The notes under the pieces were generated by a model, which was given only the letters and a program-made list of their open reading frames with translations, did no database searches and had not been told where the DNA came from. The position numbers and the translations under genes were made by a program. Of a stretch of DNA of 64,000 nt, positions 17,748-25,616 are shown one piece after another. Each line of letters starts with the position of its first letter. Within the stretch, counting starts at the first letter, position 1. Source of the stretch: GCA-2683825 sp965662355 (GTDB taxonomy: Bacteria; Planctomycetota; UBA1135; GCA-002686595); NCBI GenBank assembly GCA_965662355.1, contig CBFIHP010000001.1:124001-188000 (forward strand), in the 5' to 3' direction.

Positions 17748-17788
17748 TCGCGGGTTCGAAGATCATGCAATCGGAGCCGTGATCCTCC

Positions 17789-18295
17789 TCAGTCGGACTT
17801 GGGCCCCTTTTCGGACACGCCTGCTGCCCGGCAACGCTCACGGATGTAGTCCTTGGCTTCGCAAGCAACCTGCTCGGGAGGAAAGAACACGCTCTGCATC
17901 TTCACGATCTCGAGCAGCCACACATCGGAATAGCACCAGAGCTTGCGCAGCCCAGTCCACTCGAAACGCGAATGGGCGTGGTCGAAACGCACGGTCAGGC
18001 CTTCCTCGTCGAGCTCGTAACGGATGATCCCACTGGGTGATTGCTTCGACCAGATCTCGCATACGCGCCGGGCATACTTGCCGAGCTTGTAATGGAAAGA
18101 AACCGCGATCGCCAGGGATCCGAGGATGCAGGTCGTGCTGATCATCGGGTCGAAATGGCCGAACCATAGGCGCATCACCCCCATCATGACCACGAAGAAA
18201 GTCCCCCCCATCAGGTAGCCGCGCCACAAAAAGTCGCGGCGCAGGGCGTTCTTGACGAAGGGTACGTCGAAGCGGAACTCGAACTCATGGACCAT
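17789..18295 (-). CDS. YcxB-like small membrane protein
   Basis: This 168-residue protein has two predicted membrane segments (about 25-45 and 52-68) followed by a soluble C-terminal part. The pattern RYELDEEGLTVRF, then FEWTGLRKLW and WLLEIVK resembles the YcxB-like C-terminal domain (a PH-like fold) of small bacterial membrane proteins of unknown function. It ends convergently with bioA and sits 12 bases downstream of the PLP decarboxylase, so the two may be co-transcribed. Confidence 0.6.
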   Translation of the reverse strand: MVHEFEFRFDVPFVKNALRRDFLWRGYLMGGTFFVVMMGVMRLWFGHFDPMISTTCILGSLAIAVSFHYKLGKYARRVCEIWSKQSPSGIIRYELDEEGLTVRFDHAHSRFEWTGLRKLWCYSDVWLLEIVKMQSVFFPPEQVACEAKDYIRERCRAAGVSEKGPKSD

Positions 18296-18307
18296 GACGA
18301 CAGGCTA

Positions 18308-19735
18308 CTACTTCTGCGAAAGCGGAGTCGACGACCGATCACTCGGATTGGAAACGCCCTGGTCGAGTACGCCTTTGACAGCGGCGATGACGCGTGGGAT
18401 GTCCTCTTGACTCGTGCGGAAATTAGTGACGGAGATGCGCATCACGCGCATGTCGTTCCAGGTCGTCGGCCCAAACCAGGCTTCGCCCGTAGCGTTGATG
18501 CACGTGATCACGGCATCGGTATAGGCATCATGATCGGTCCCCGCCGGGTCCAGGAAACGAACGAGTCCTTGGTTGATGATCGGCACGGCCAGAACTTCGA
18601 CGCCCGGGAGTTGGCCGAGGCCAGTGACCAGCTCGTGTGCACGGTCGCAGCAACCCTCGATCAGATGCGCCACGCCGTTGCGGCCCAGGCTGCGCAGCGC
18701 CGCGTACAGGGGAAATCCGCGTGCGCGGCGTGACCATTCGGGGCCCCATTCGAACTGATCGCGCACACCTTCGACCTCCACCCTGTAGCAAGCCTCGATC
18801 GTCATCGCGCTCTTGTGTGCCACGGGGTCGGCGACGAAGGCGATGCCGCTGTCGTAGGGTACGTTCAACCACTTGTGGGCGTCGGTGGCCCAGGAGTCGG
18901 CCTTCTCGATGCCGCTAACAAGATGACGGAAGCGATCGCTAGAGCTGACCCAGAGTCCAAAGGCCCCGTCGACGTGCACCCAGGCGCCGTGCTCGTGGGC
19001 CAAATCGCAGACAGGGCCGAAGGGATCGAAGGCGCCGCGATTCAGATCGCCGGCTGCGAGGGCCACGATCGTGGGAGACTCGGGACTCTTTCCGAGCTGA
19101 TTCCGTAAGTCTTCCACATCGATGGTGTCATCGTCACGCTTGGCCACGTGCACCAGGGCCTGCCTGCCGATACCGAGCTGTCGCAGCGCACGCACGAGGG
19201 TCTCGTGATGCGTGCCGACGAGAACGCGGATCGGCGGACTCCCGGCGAGGCCCTGTTCCGAAACCGACCAGCCCTTGTCCGCAAGAATCCGGTGCCTGGC
19301 GGCCGCCAACCCCGTCACGTGGGCCATCTGGCAACCGGTGACGAAGGCATAGGAGGCCTGTTCCGGTAGGCCGAGGATGTCTTTGAGCCATCCGCCGACG
19401 ATCTCCTCGACGATCGCAGCCGATGGAGAGCACGCATACGCCGCCGCGTTCTGATCCCAGGCCGCCGTCAACCAGTCCGCGGCGATCGACACCGGGATAC
19501 CTCCACCGATCACCCACCCGAAGAACCGACCTCCGGCGCTGTTCAGCAAGCCCTCTCGAGCATCGCGGTTCAGCTCCTCGAGCACTTGCAGCGGGGGCAA
19601 GCCATCGGCGGTGAGTTCTTTCCTGAGCTTGGCCGCCAGCACCTCGGGATCGGGTTCGGACGTGACCTTCTGCGTGTCGAAGGACTCGATGTACTCGGCA
19701 GCCAGTTCGGCGGCGCGCTTCAGCTCGGGATTCAT
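18308..19735 (-). CDS. Group II PLP-dependent amino-acid decarboxylase family protein
   Basis: This 475-residue protein belongs to the glutamate/aromatic-amino-acid decarboxylase superfamily. The PLP-binding Lys288 lies in WATDAHKWLN, the cofactor Asp256 in HVDGAFG (254-260), and a stacking His near GTHHE (174-178). The early segment GRFFGWVIGGG and NPSAA-like motif are usual in the branch related to pyridoxal decarboxylases of plants and bacteria. The substrate cannot be predicted from sequence alone. A TAGAAT hexamer (19742-19747, minus strand) lies 6 bases before the ATG with no Shine-Dalgarno, as expected for a leaderless transcript. Confidence 0.87.
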   Translation of the reverse strand: MNPELKRAAELAAEYIESFDTQKVTSEPDPEVLAAKLRKELTADGLPPLQVLEELNRDAREGLLNSAGGRFFGWVIGGGIPVSIAADWLTAAWDQNAAAYACSPSAAIVEEIVGGWLKDILGLPEQASYAFVTGCQMAHVTGLAAARHRILADKGWSVSEQGLAGSPPIRVLVGTHHETLVRALRQLGIGRQALVHVAKRDDDTIDVEDLRNQLGKSPESPTIVALAAGDLNRGAFDPFGPVCDLAHEHGAWVHVDGAFGLWVSSSDRFRHLVSGIEKADSWATDAHKWLNVPYDSGIAFVADPVAHKSAMTIEACYRVEVEGVRDQFEWGPEWSRRARGFPLYAALRSLGRNGVAHLIEGCCDRAHELVTGLGQLPGVEVLAVPIINQGLVRFLDPAGTDHDAYTDAVITCINATGEAWFGPTTWNDMRVMRISVTNFRTSQEDIPRVIAAVKGVLDQGVSNPSDRSSTPLSQK

Positions 19736-20072
19736 GACGTCATTCTAGGGTGGGGGGTGCTTGCACGTCGAGTTCTGCGCTTGCCTCTTCGGTTGCCCGC
19801 GGACGCGCGGTATGTCCATCGCTTCCTCGAACGCTGTACACGGATTCTCGACCTGGCAGAAAGCGAAAACGCCGAAACCCTTTCCCATAATTTCGTCGCC
19901 CAGTTGACCAGCGCGGTCGGGTTTCTCTATCCAGGAACACCCGAAGAGGCTCGTGTGCCTTGGCCGCGGTAGGAACCTCTACGCACACGCTCATCTGCGT
20001 TGATTACGCACCCACCGGGACCGACATTCGCGTAGGACACCTGTCAGGTTTGGGTTAGAGTTCGCTTCGAGC
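19736..20072. promoter_or_regulatory. 337-base divergent intergenic region upstream of the polyene-type cluster
   Basis: I see no convincing gene here. It separates the decarboxylase (minus) from the first halogenase-like gene (plus). Promoter-like hexamers lie close to both starts: TAGAAT for the decarboxylase (19742-19747, minus) and TAGAGT (20056-20061) ending 11 bases before the ATG at 20073. A short open stretch ending near 19970 reads like coding sequence but has no start or ribosome binding site of its own. Confidence 0.35.
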
Positions 20073-21269
20073 ATGGGAACGAATTGGGATGTCGTCGTCG
20101 TGGGGGCCGGACCCGGAGGTTCGACAGTGGCGGCTCTGTTGGCGAGCAAGGGTCACCGGGTTTGTGTCCTCGAGAAGGACGCCTTTCCGCGCTTTCGAAT
20201 CGGGGAATCCCTACTGCCGGCCTGTCTTCCCGTTCTGGAGCGGCTGGAGATCGAAACGACCCCCGATACGTTCGTTCTCAAACGTGGCGCGGTCTTCGTG
20301 TGCGAAGAGACGGATCGGGAAAAGCAATTCTGCTTCGCCGAAGCACTACCGGGTTGCCCAGAGCATGCGTGGCATGTCGAGCGCTCGCGCTTCGATCTGC
20401 TCCTGCGCGACAACGCGCGCGAACGCGGGGCCGAGGTCCGACATGGGCAAGCCGTGGCGGACGTTCGCTGGGATGACGATGCTGTGCGCGTGAGAACCGC
20501 ATCGGGCAGCCTCTCGGCGCGATACCTGATCGATGCTTCCGGTCAGGGACGCTTCTTGGCCCGCCGAATGAATGGAGTCGAGCACGATACGCGCTTCGGT
20601 GCCACGTCGGTCTACACGCACTTCGAGTCGGTGAGCCAGGAGGCCTACGACAGCCTCGGACCGAATTTCGAAATCCGGATCCTCCTGAGACCGGACGGTT
20701 GGGGTTGGGTGATTCCGTTGCCTGAGAGAAGGCTCAGTGTCGGGCTGGTTTCGCGGAACAAGCTGCAACACGAAGACCTCGAGCCCTTGCTGGACGGACC
20801 TCTTGTCGAGCGCTTGACCCGAGGAGCAACGCGCTTGCAAACCCACATCGCGGGAAACTTCAGCTACACGAACACCTCTCCGTCGGGTGCGCGCTACGCG
20901 ACCGTGGGCGACGCAACCTGCTTTCTCGATCCCATTTTTTCGTCGGGGGTCACCCTGGCTCTGCGTGGGGCTGCCGCTCTCGCGGATATTCTCGCTCCCG
21001 CACTGGATGCAGGTTGCGAGCATGTCCCCGAGCTCATGTCAGACCATGTTGCGCAAATGGATCGTTCGCACCGCACCTTCGCAGGGCTGATCCATCGCTT
21101 CTATCACACGACTTTCGCCCAGAGCTTCTTCCTGGGTGAAATGCCGGAGTTCGAGATGCGACGCGGTGTGATGAGTGTGCTGGCCGGGGATGTCTGGAGG
21201 GAAGACAACCCCTTTCAAGAGCTCCTGTTGAAAGCGCGGCGGACGTCCCCGAAACCGGTGCAGCCGTAA
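20073..21269 (+). CDS. Flavin-dependent halogenase-family protein
   Basis: This 398-residue FAD protein has the dinucleotide motif GAGPGG at 11-16, FRIGESLLP at 41-49, and GDATCFLDPIFSSG for the FAD pyrophosphate end. Two features point to a halogenase rather than a plain hydroxylase: WGWVIP at 210-215, an exact WxWxIP signature, and Lys70 in FVLKRG, where phenolic halogenases keep the lysine that carries hypohalous acid. Halogenases chlorinate or brominate activated aromatic or phenolic substrates with FADH2. It precedes the first ketosynthase by 73 bases. Relatives in xanthomonadin and flexirubin clusters make an aryl-polyene head group a plausible substrate. A geranylgeranyl-reductase-like role cannot be excluded. 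Confidence 0.75.
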   Translation: MGTNWDVVVVGAGPGGSTVAALLASKGHRVCVLEKDAFPRFRIGESLLPACLPVLERLEIETTPDTFVLKRGAVFVCEETDREKQFCFAEALPGCPEHAWHVERSRFDLLLRDNARERGAEVRHGQAVADVRWDDDAVRVRTASGSLSARYLIDASGQGRFLARRMNGVEHDTRFGATSVYTHFESVSQEAYDSLGPNFEIRILLRPDGWGWVIPLPERRLSVGLVSRNKLQHEDLEPLLDGPLVERLTRGATRLQTHIAGNFSYTNTSPSGARYATVGDATCFLDPIFSSGVTLALRGAAALADILAPALDAGCEHVPELMSDHVAQMDRSHRTFAGLIHRFYHTTFAQSFFLGEMPEFEMRRGVMSVLAGDVWREDNPFQELLLKARRTSPKPVQP

Positions 21270-21342
21270 GCGCCGCCCTCAGAAGAGCAGCTCGACCCTA
21301 AGTAGCCGTGCGTAGCGCTCTGGTTGGTGTAAGATCCGCGCC

Positions 21343-22521
21343 GTGAGTCAACAGGGAAAGACACCGCTGCGAGTCACTGGCTACAGCCTGCTCAGCGCGC
21401 TGGGAGCGAACCGCACTCAACACCTCGAAGCGTTAAGTGCAGGGCGCACGGGCCTGGGGCCGGCCCCCATGCCCTTGCCGTTCGAAACGGCTGTCGGTGA
21501 AGTCCGCTGCCAGCTTCCGAACCTCCCAGCACCGCTGGCAGAGCGCTCGACTCGCATTGCACGCATGGCCGCCCTCCTGCTTCAGGAGCTGGAAGAACCC
21601 CTGCGCAAAGCCCGCGAGCGCTACCGCCCCGAGCGCATCGCGATACTACTCGGAACCAGCACCGCCGGCGCCGAAACGACCGAGCGTGCCTACAAAGAGT
21701 TCGTCGAAGTCGGGTCCTTTCCCGAGCGCTACGACTTCCAGAACCAGCACACCTTTGGCGCGGTGTTGAAGGTCGTCTCGCAGCTCTGCGGGGCGAAGGG
21801 ACCGGCCTGGATGACCTCGACTGCGTGTACCTCCAGCGGCAAGCCGTTCGCGTCGGCAGCGCGGTTGATGTCAGCTGGCGTGATCGATGCAGCCATCGTC
21901 GGCGGCATCGACACCCTGTGCACGATGACACTCCTGGGATTCCAGTCGCTGCAAGCCCTGGACTATCAGGCCTGCCGCCCGTTTCATCCCGATCGAAACG
22001 GGATCAGCATCGGCGAAGGTGGCGCCTTGGCCCTGGTGGAACGCCAAGGCGATGCGCGCGTTCTCGTGTCGGGAATCGGCGAAACGAACGACGCCTACCA
22101 TATCAGTGCACCCCATCCCGAAGGGCGTGGAGCACTGTCCGCCATGCAACTGGCGCTCGAACAAGCGGGTTGCAAGCCCCAGGACATCGACCACGTGAAC
22201 GCCCACGGCACGGGCACGAAACTGAACGACTCGGCCGAAGCGAAGGCGATCTCGTCCTTGATCGGCAACGATGTGCCCGTCGTATCGACCAAGGGCTATA
22301 CCGGCCACACGCTCGGCGCCGCCGCGGCGATCGAATTCGGGTTCTGCGCCAGCGCCATCGAAGAGGGCTGGATCCCCCCTTCGTTACGAGTCGGCGAGGT
22401 CGATGCTGGAATCGACGTCAACGTCGTGACGCAACGCACGGAAGGGTCGTTCAAGCGCGTGCTCAGCAACTCCTTCGCCTTCGGCGGAAACAACGTCAGC
22501 CTGCTGGTGGAGGCGCCGTGA
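21343..22521 (+). CDS. Beta-ketoacyl-ACP synthase of polyene-type cluster
   Basis: This 392-residue thiolase-fold ketosynthase has a full Cys-His-His triad: Cys162 in STACTSSG, His288 in NAHGTGT and His322 in KGYTGHTLGA. It should catalyse decarboxylative condensation of malonyl-ACP with the growing chain. The start is GTG 21343; TAAGAT ends 7 bases upstream and no Shine-Dalgarno is present. It overlaps the next gene by 4 bases (GTGA). In aryl-polyene systems such a ketosynthase (ApeO-like) pairs with a truncated, inactive partner, and the next gene has that form. Confidence 0.92.
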   Translation: MSQQGKTPLRVTGYSLLSALGANRTQHLEALSAGRTGLGPAPMPLPFETAVGEVRCQLPNLPAPLAERSTRIARMAALLLQELEEPLRKARERYRPERIAILLGTSTAGAETTERAYKEFVEVGSFPERYDFQNQHTFGAVLKVVSQLCGAKGPAWMTSTACTSSGKPFASAARLMSAGVIDAAIVGGIDTLCTMTLLGFQSLQALDYQACRPFHPDRNGISIGEGGALALVERQGDARVLVSGIGETNDAYHISAPHPEGRGALSAMQLALEQAGCKPQDIDHVNAHGTGTKLNDSAEAKAISSLIGNDVPVVSTKGYTGHTLGAAAAIEFGFCASAIEEGWIPPSLRVGEVDAGIDVNVVTQRTEGSFKRVLSNSFAFGGNNVSLLVEAP

Positions 22522-23306
22522 CCGAAACACCGATCGTCGCCATCCGTGGCCTGGGGCTTTGGATGGATGGCTACCCCTCCGTACCGGCCTGGTCGTTACG
22601 GATCCCGGATCCCGACGCGGACAAACCCACGGGAAAGGCCTTCGACCGCATCAATCGACGTCGAGCGGGCAAGATGGGACGCGCCATCGCCGATGCGGCG
22701 GCGGAAGCCATGGAGCAAGCGGTCGTCGACACCAGCTCGATCTCCACCGTCGTCGGCTCCTCGATCGGGGAAGCCACGACGATGATCGGCTTGCTCGAGC
22801 AGATGTGGCGCGAGAAGACACCGATGTCCCCCGCCGCGTTCACCGTCAGTGTCCACAACGCCGCCTCGGGGCTGCTCTCCATATCGAACAAGAACACGGG
22901 TTTCACGACTTCCCTGGCGGCCGACGAGGACACGCCGGGGGTAGCCATGCTCGAAGCCATCGGGCTGGTGCTGGATCGAGGCTTGCCTGCACTGGTCGTT
23001 TGTGCGGATGAAGCGGCGCCGTTGAAGCTCTTGAAGGACGCTCCGAACTGGGACCTGATCGCCGGAGCGATCGTGCTGGCTCCCTTGGAGAAGGACTCGC
23101 CCCATCTGGCACGCGTGCGAGTCCTCTGCGGCCAGGAGGCGACGCTGCCAGAGGCCGACCTAACGCAGAACCTCGTCCACAATCCCCAGGCGGGCATCCT
23201 CAACATGATCGATGCGGTCCTACAGGGCGCAACGGGCTCGGTGCGACTCGACCGCAACACGGGATGTGGCTACGCGGCCGAACTGGATTTCGCTGGCACG
23301 CGATGA
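22518..23306 (+). CDS. Ketosynthase-like chain-length-factor protein lacking nucleophile
   Basis: This 262-residue protein is about two thirds of a ketosynthase length and corresponds to the N-terminal-half family found in aryl-polyene clusters (Ketoacyl-synt_2, ApeC-like). The expected nucleophile region reads TSLAADEDT (131-139), with Ala where Cys would be. SVHNAASGLLSI (111-122) is the preceding conserved block. There are no HGTGT or GHTLG histidines. It therefore cannot condense alone and is expected to act as a chain-length factor in a heterodimer with the preceding enzyme. It starts at GTG overlapping the upstream stop, and overlaps the downstream ATG. Confidence 0.8.
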   Translation: MTETPIVAIRGLGLWMDGYPSVPAWSLRIPDPDADKPTGKAFDRINRRRAGKMGRAIADAAAEAMEQAVVDTSSISTVVGSSIGEATTMIGLLEQMWREKTPMSPAAFTVSVHNAASGLLSISNKNTGFTTSLAADEDTPGVAMLEAIGLVLDRGLPALVVCADEAAPLKLLKDAPNWDLIAGAIVLAPLEKDSPHLARVRVLCGQEATLPEADLTQNLVHNPQAGILNMIDAVLQGATGSVRLDRNTGCGYAAELDFAGTR

Positions 23307-23737
23307 GCCCCTTCCCCCGCATCACCGAGCTGGTTCCCCACACCGCACCCATGCTCGCGGTCGACGAGCTGCTCCACTGGGAGCCGGGCCACGCAACTCT
23401 GCGACTTGTAATCAGCGACGAGGATCTCTTCGTCGTCGACGGCGAAGTCGATGCGATCTGCGCTCTGGAATACATGGCCCAGGGCGTGGCCGCATGCCTG
23501 GGCCAGGCATCCTGGGTCGCCGGCGACAGCGTGCGCGTCGGCATGGTCATCTCGTGCCGCGAGATGAATCTCGAACGCACTTCGTTTCGCGTCGGCGAGG
23601 AGTTCACGCTCGAAGCGCATTGCGTACGCGAATCAGGCTACGTGAGCCACTTCGAAACGGAAATGCGCGATGCCCAGGGTACGCCTATGGCCTCGGCCAC
23701 AATGACACTGGTGCACAGCGACAAGCCACCCGAATAG
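23303..23737 (+). CDS. Hotdog-fold 3-hydroxyacyl-ACP dehydratase (ApeP-like)
   Basis: This 144-residue protein starts at ATG 23303, overlapping the previous stop. LVPHTAPMLAVDEL (10-23, His13 as likely catalytic His) and ALEYMAQGVAACLG (with Glu) match the FabA/FabZ-like dehydratases of aryl-polyene clusters. It should remove water from 3-hydroxyacyl-ACP to add each double bond. It ends at TAG 23735-23737, within a perfect inverted repeat shared with the stop of the convergent flavoprotein gene. Confidence 0.85.
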   Translation: MSPFPRITELVPHTAPMLAVDELLHWEPGHATLRLVISDEDLFVVDGEVDAICALEYMAQGVAACLGQASWVAGDSVRVGMVISCREMNLERTSFRVGEEFTLEAHCVRESGYVSHFETEMRDAQGTPMASATMTLVHSDKPPE

Positions 23738-23756
23738 GCGCTCGACAGGGCGCCTA
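23735..23756. terminator. Inverted repeat containing both stop codons of convergent genes
   Basis: TAGGCGC (23735-23741) and GCGCCTA (23750-23756) pair perfectly around an 8-base loop. The left arm begins with the TAG stop of the dehydratase, and the right arm ends with the stop of the minus-strand flavoprotein. No T tract follows on either side, so it could be a bidirectional, possibly Rho-independent-like, terminator or an mRNA 3'-end stabiliser. Confidence 0.4.
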
Positions 23757-25535
23757 AACGGGCTGTGGCTTCTTCGTCGCAGGCTGAGCAAGCAGCGCAC
23801 GGGCCTCCGCGGCCTGTTCGTGATAACGAACCTTGCCGATCGTACGCTCGATATCCCTGGCGATGGTGGTCAAGCGCGTTCTACGAGCGTGGCCCGTGAG
23901 GCCTTCGGTCTCGAGGCGGAAGGGGGTGATCGTGATACCCCAGGAGGCGAAGTCGGTTTCAGCCAGCACCTCGCGCGCCACGTCGGGGCCCAGCTCTTGC
24001 ACGACGCGCAGGACGATCTCGGCGGCCATCTCCTCGATGTGTCCCGCACGTGCCTTGTAGTACTCGAGGAGCTTCTCGAGCTTCATGTTCTCGGCCACGC
24101 GGATGTGCGCGTCGATCTGGATGGAGGGGAAGTGCGGCGCACCGATGAAGAGGGGCTCCTGATCCTCCGGAGCGCGTTCGGCCCAGGCGCGCAGGAAGGC
24201 CTGGACGTGATGGCCCAACGAAAGAAAGCGCCTTCCAACATCTCCGTAGGGTCCGTACTCCTCGTTCGTAAGCTGGTGAAGGTCCTGCTGGAAGAAGTGA
24301 CAGGTGAAGGACCAGTACGAGAAATTGTCCCAGAAGATCTTCGTCGCCATGGCCCGCGGGTGACCGAAGACAGGGCCCGAGCGATTGAAGATATCCAGCA
24401 TGCCGGTGACCAAGGCACGGTAGTGACCGTTCAGCTGGTTGGCCTTGGCACCGACGTCCCCGCCGGAACGCTCGGTCTTCAAGAGCTCGACGGTGAAGCT
24501 GTTCGCGATGGCGATGAAATCGGCACCGGGGCTGTAGAGCGGATCGACGAAGGCACCGGCCTCGCCCACCATGGCCCAGCGTTGATCCGACCAGGCGCGC
24601 CCGACCGTGTAGCTGTAACGCCGCAGACATAGGAAATCCTTGACCTCCTTGTCCTTGATGCACGCGTACAGATGCGGTTCGTGCTCCTCCAGGAAAGCCT
24701 GCACGGCCTCCAGGCTGGAGATACACGCGTGGTCGTGGGTCTCATCGTGGACGACGAGGCCGATACTGGAGTGGCCCGAGGAGAGCGGGATGACCCAGAC
24801 CCAGTATCCCGTGCCCATGAAATGGTTCGTCGAACGCCAGCGTTTCGTCGAGCACGGGCGCTGGTGCCAGTCGGTTTCCGAGGCCGGCACCATGTCGTTG
24901 ATGTCGAAGGGTCCGGGAATCCGAAACCATCCGGCGTGGGCATCGTGGCGCGCACCACGGGTCATACGCAGCTTCTTGCGCAGGAGCGCCACGCGCCCGG
25001 TGGCGTCCAGGACCCAGCGCGCACGCAGCGAGCGGGACGCCTCGTCCAGCTCATAGTGCACGGTGTGCTCGTCAGCGCCTTCCCCGAAGTCGACCTCGCC
25101 CACTTTGGCCCCCTCGATCAGGCATGCGCCATCTTCTTCGATGAAGGCGCGCATATCGTTTTCGAAGCGCCCGCGATCCACCTGATACGAGGAGACAACG
25201 GGTTCGGAGCAGGGCCCGATCTCGGTGCGCTGCGCCAGGGGAAGATGACCCCCGCCGGGGAACAAGCGCAGGCCGAGCTTCTCGATGTGGTTTTCCAGCA
25301 GGTACTTTCGCAACCCCAGGCGTTCGAAGTACTGCGAGCCCAGCTCGACCGTCGCTTCGCCCACCTTGTGGCAACCGGCCGGCAACGGGCGGCGCGTCCG
25401 CTCGAGGACGCAAACGGAGAGCTCCGGAAGTTCGCTGCGAATCTGGCGCGCCAAGAGCAACCCCGCCATGCCGCCACCGCAGATGGCGATATCGACGGAT
25501 TCGGGTTCGGTTCGATCGCTTGAGTGCTGGACCAT
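23754..25535 (-). CDS. Flavin-dependent halogenase-family protein (long form)
   Basis: This 593-residue FAD protein has CGGGMAG at 19-25, HKVGEATVELGSQ (56-68), the exact halogenase signature WVWVIP at 245-250 within YWVWVIPLSSGHSSIGL, and a Lys86 in IEKLGL at the position of the halogenase lysine. The FAD segment GEAGAFVDPLYSPG follows. The C-terminal ~200 residues extend beyond a normal halogenase and are rich in helix-forming residues. The start at 25535 is chosen because the longer frame upstream shows no similarity. It is the only minus-strand gene inside the polyene-type cluster, divergent from the acyltransferase across 81 bases. The substrate is unknown; halogenation or another oxidation of a carrier-bound aryl group is likely. 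Confidence 0.78.
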   Translation of the reverse strand: MVQHSSDRTEPESVDIAICGGGMAGLLLARQIRSELPELSVCVLERTRRPLPAGCHKVGEATVELGSQYFERLGLRKYLLENHIEKLGLRLFPGGGHLPLAQRTEIGPCSEPVVSSYQVDRGRFENDMRAFIEEDGACLIEGAKVGEVDFGEGADEHTVHYELDEASRSLRARWVLDATGRVALLRKKLRMTRGARHDAHAGWFRIPGPFDINDMVPASETDWHQRPCSTKRWRSTNHFMGTGYWVWVIPLSSGHSSIGLVVHDETHDHACISSLEAVQAFLEEHEPHLYACIKDKEVKDFLCLRRYSYTVGRAWSDQRWAMVGEAGAFVDPLYSPGADFIAIANSFTVELLKTERSGGDVGAKANQLNGHYRALVTGMLDIFNRSGPVFGHPRAMATKIFWDNFSYWSFTCHFFQQDLHQLTNEEYGPYGDVGRRFLSLGHHVQAFLRAWAERAPEDQEPLFIGAPHFPSIQIDAHIRVAENMKLEKLLEYYKARAGHIEEMAAEIVLRVVQELGPDVAREVLAETDFASWGITITPFRLETEGLTGHARRTRLTTIARDIERTIGKVRYHEQAAEARALLAQPATKKPQPV

Positions 25536-25616
25536 GGAGATGCGATACTTCGCCTGGTGTTGGGCGTGCGGCCCGCGCAGCCTACACCCGCTCCCACACT
25601 CGCTCATTGTAGTCCC
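25536..25616. promoter_or_regulatory. Divergent promoter region within the cluster
   Basis: These 81 bases separate the long halogenase-like gene (minus) from the acyltransferase (plus) and must contain both promoters. Only weak -35/-10-like hexamers are visible, so no site is assigned. Confidence 0.3.

Noticed and set aside
21825..22517. Upstream extension of the ketosynthase-like gene
   Set aside because: It overlaps the ketosynthase in a different frame and reads as low-complexity Arg-rich sequence; GTG 22518 is the sensible start.
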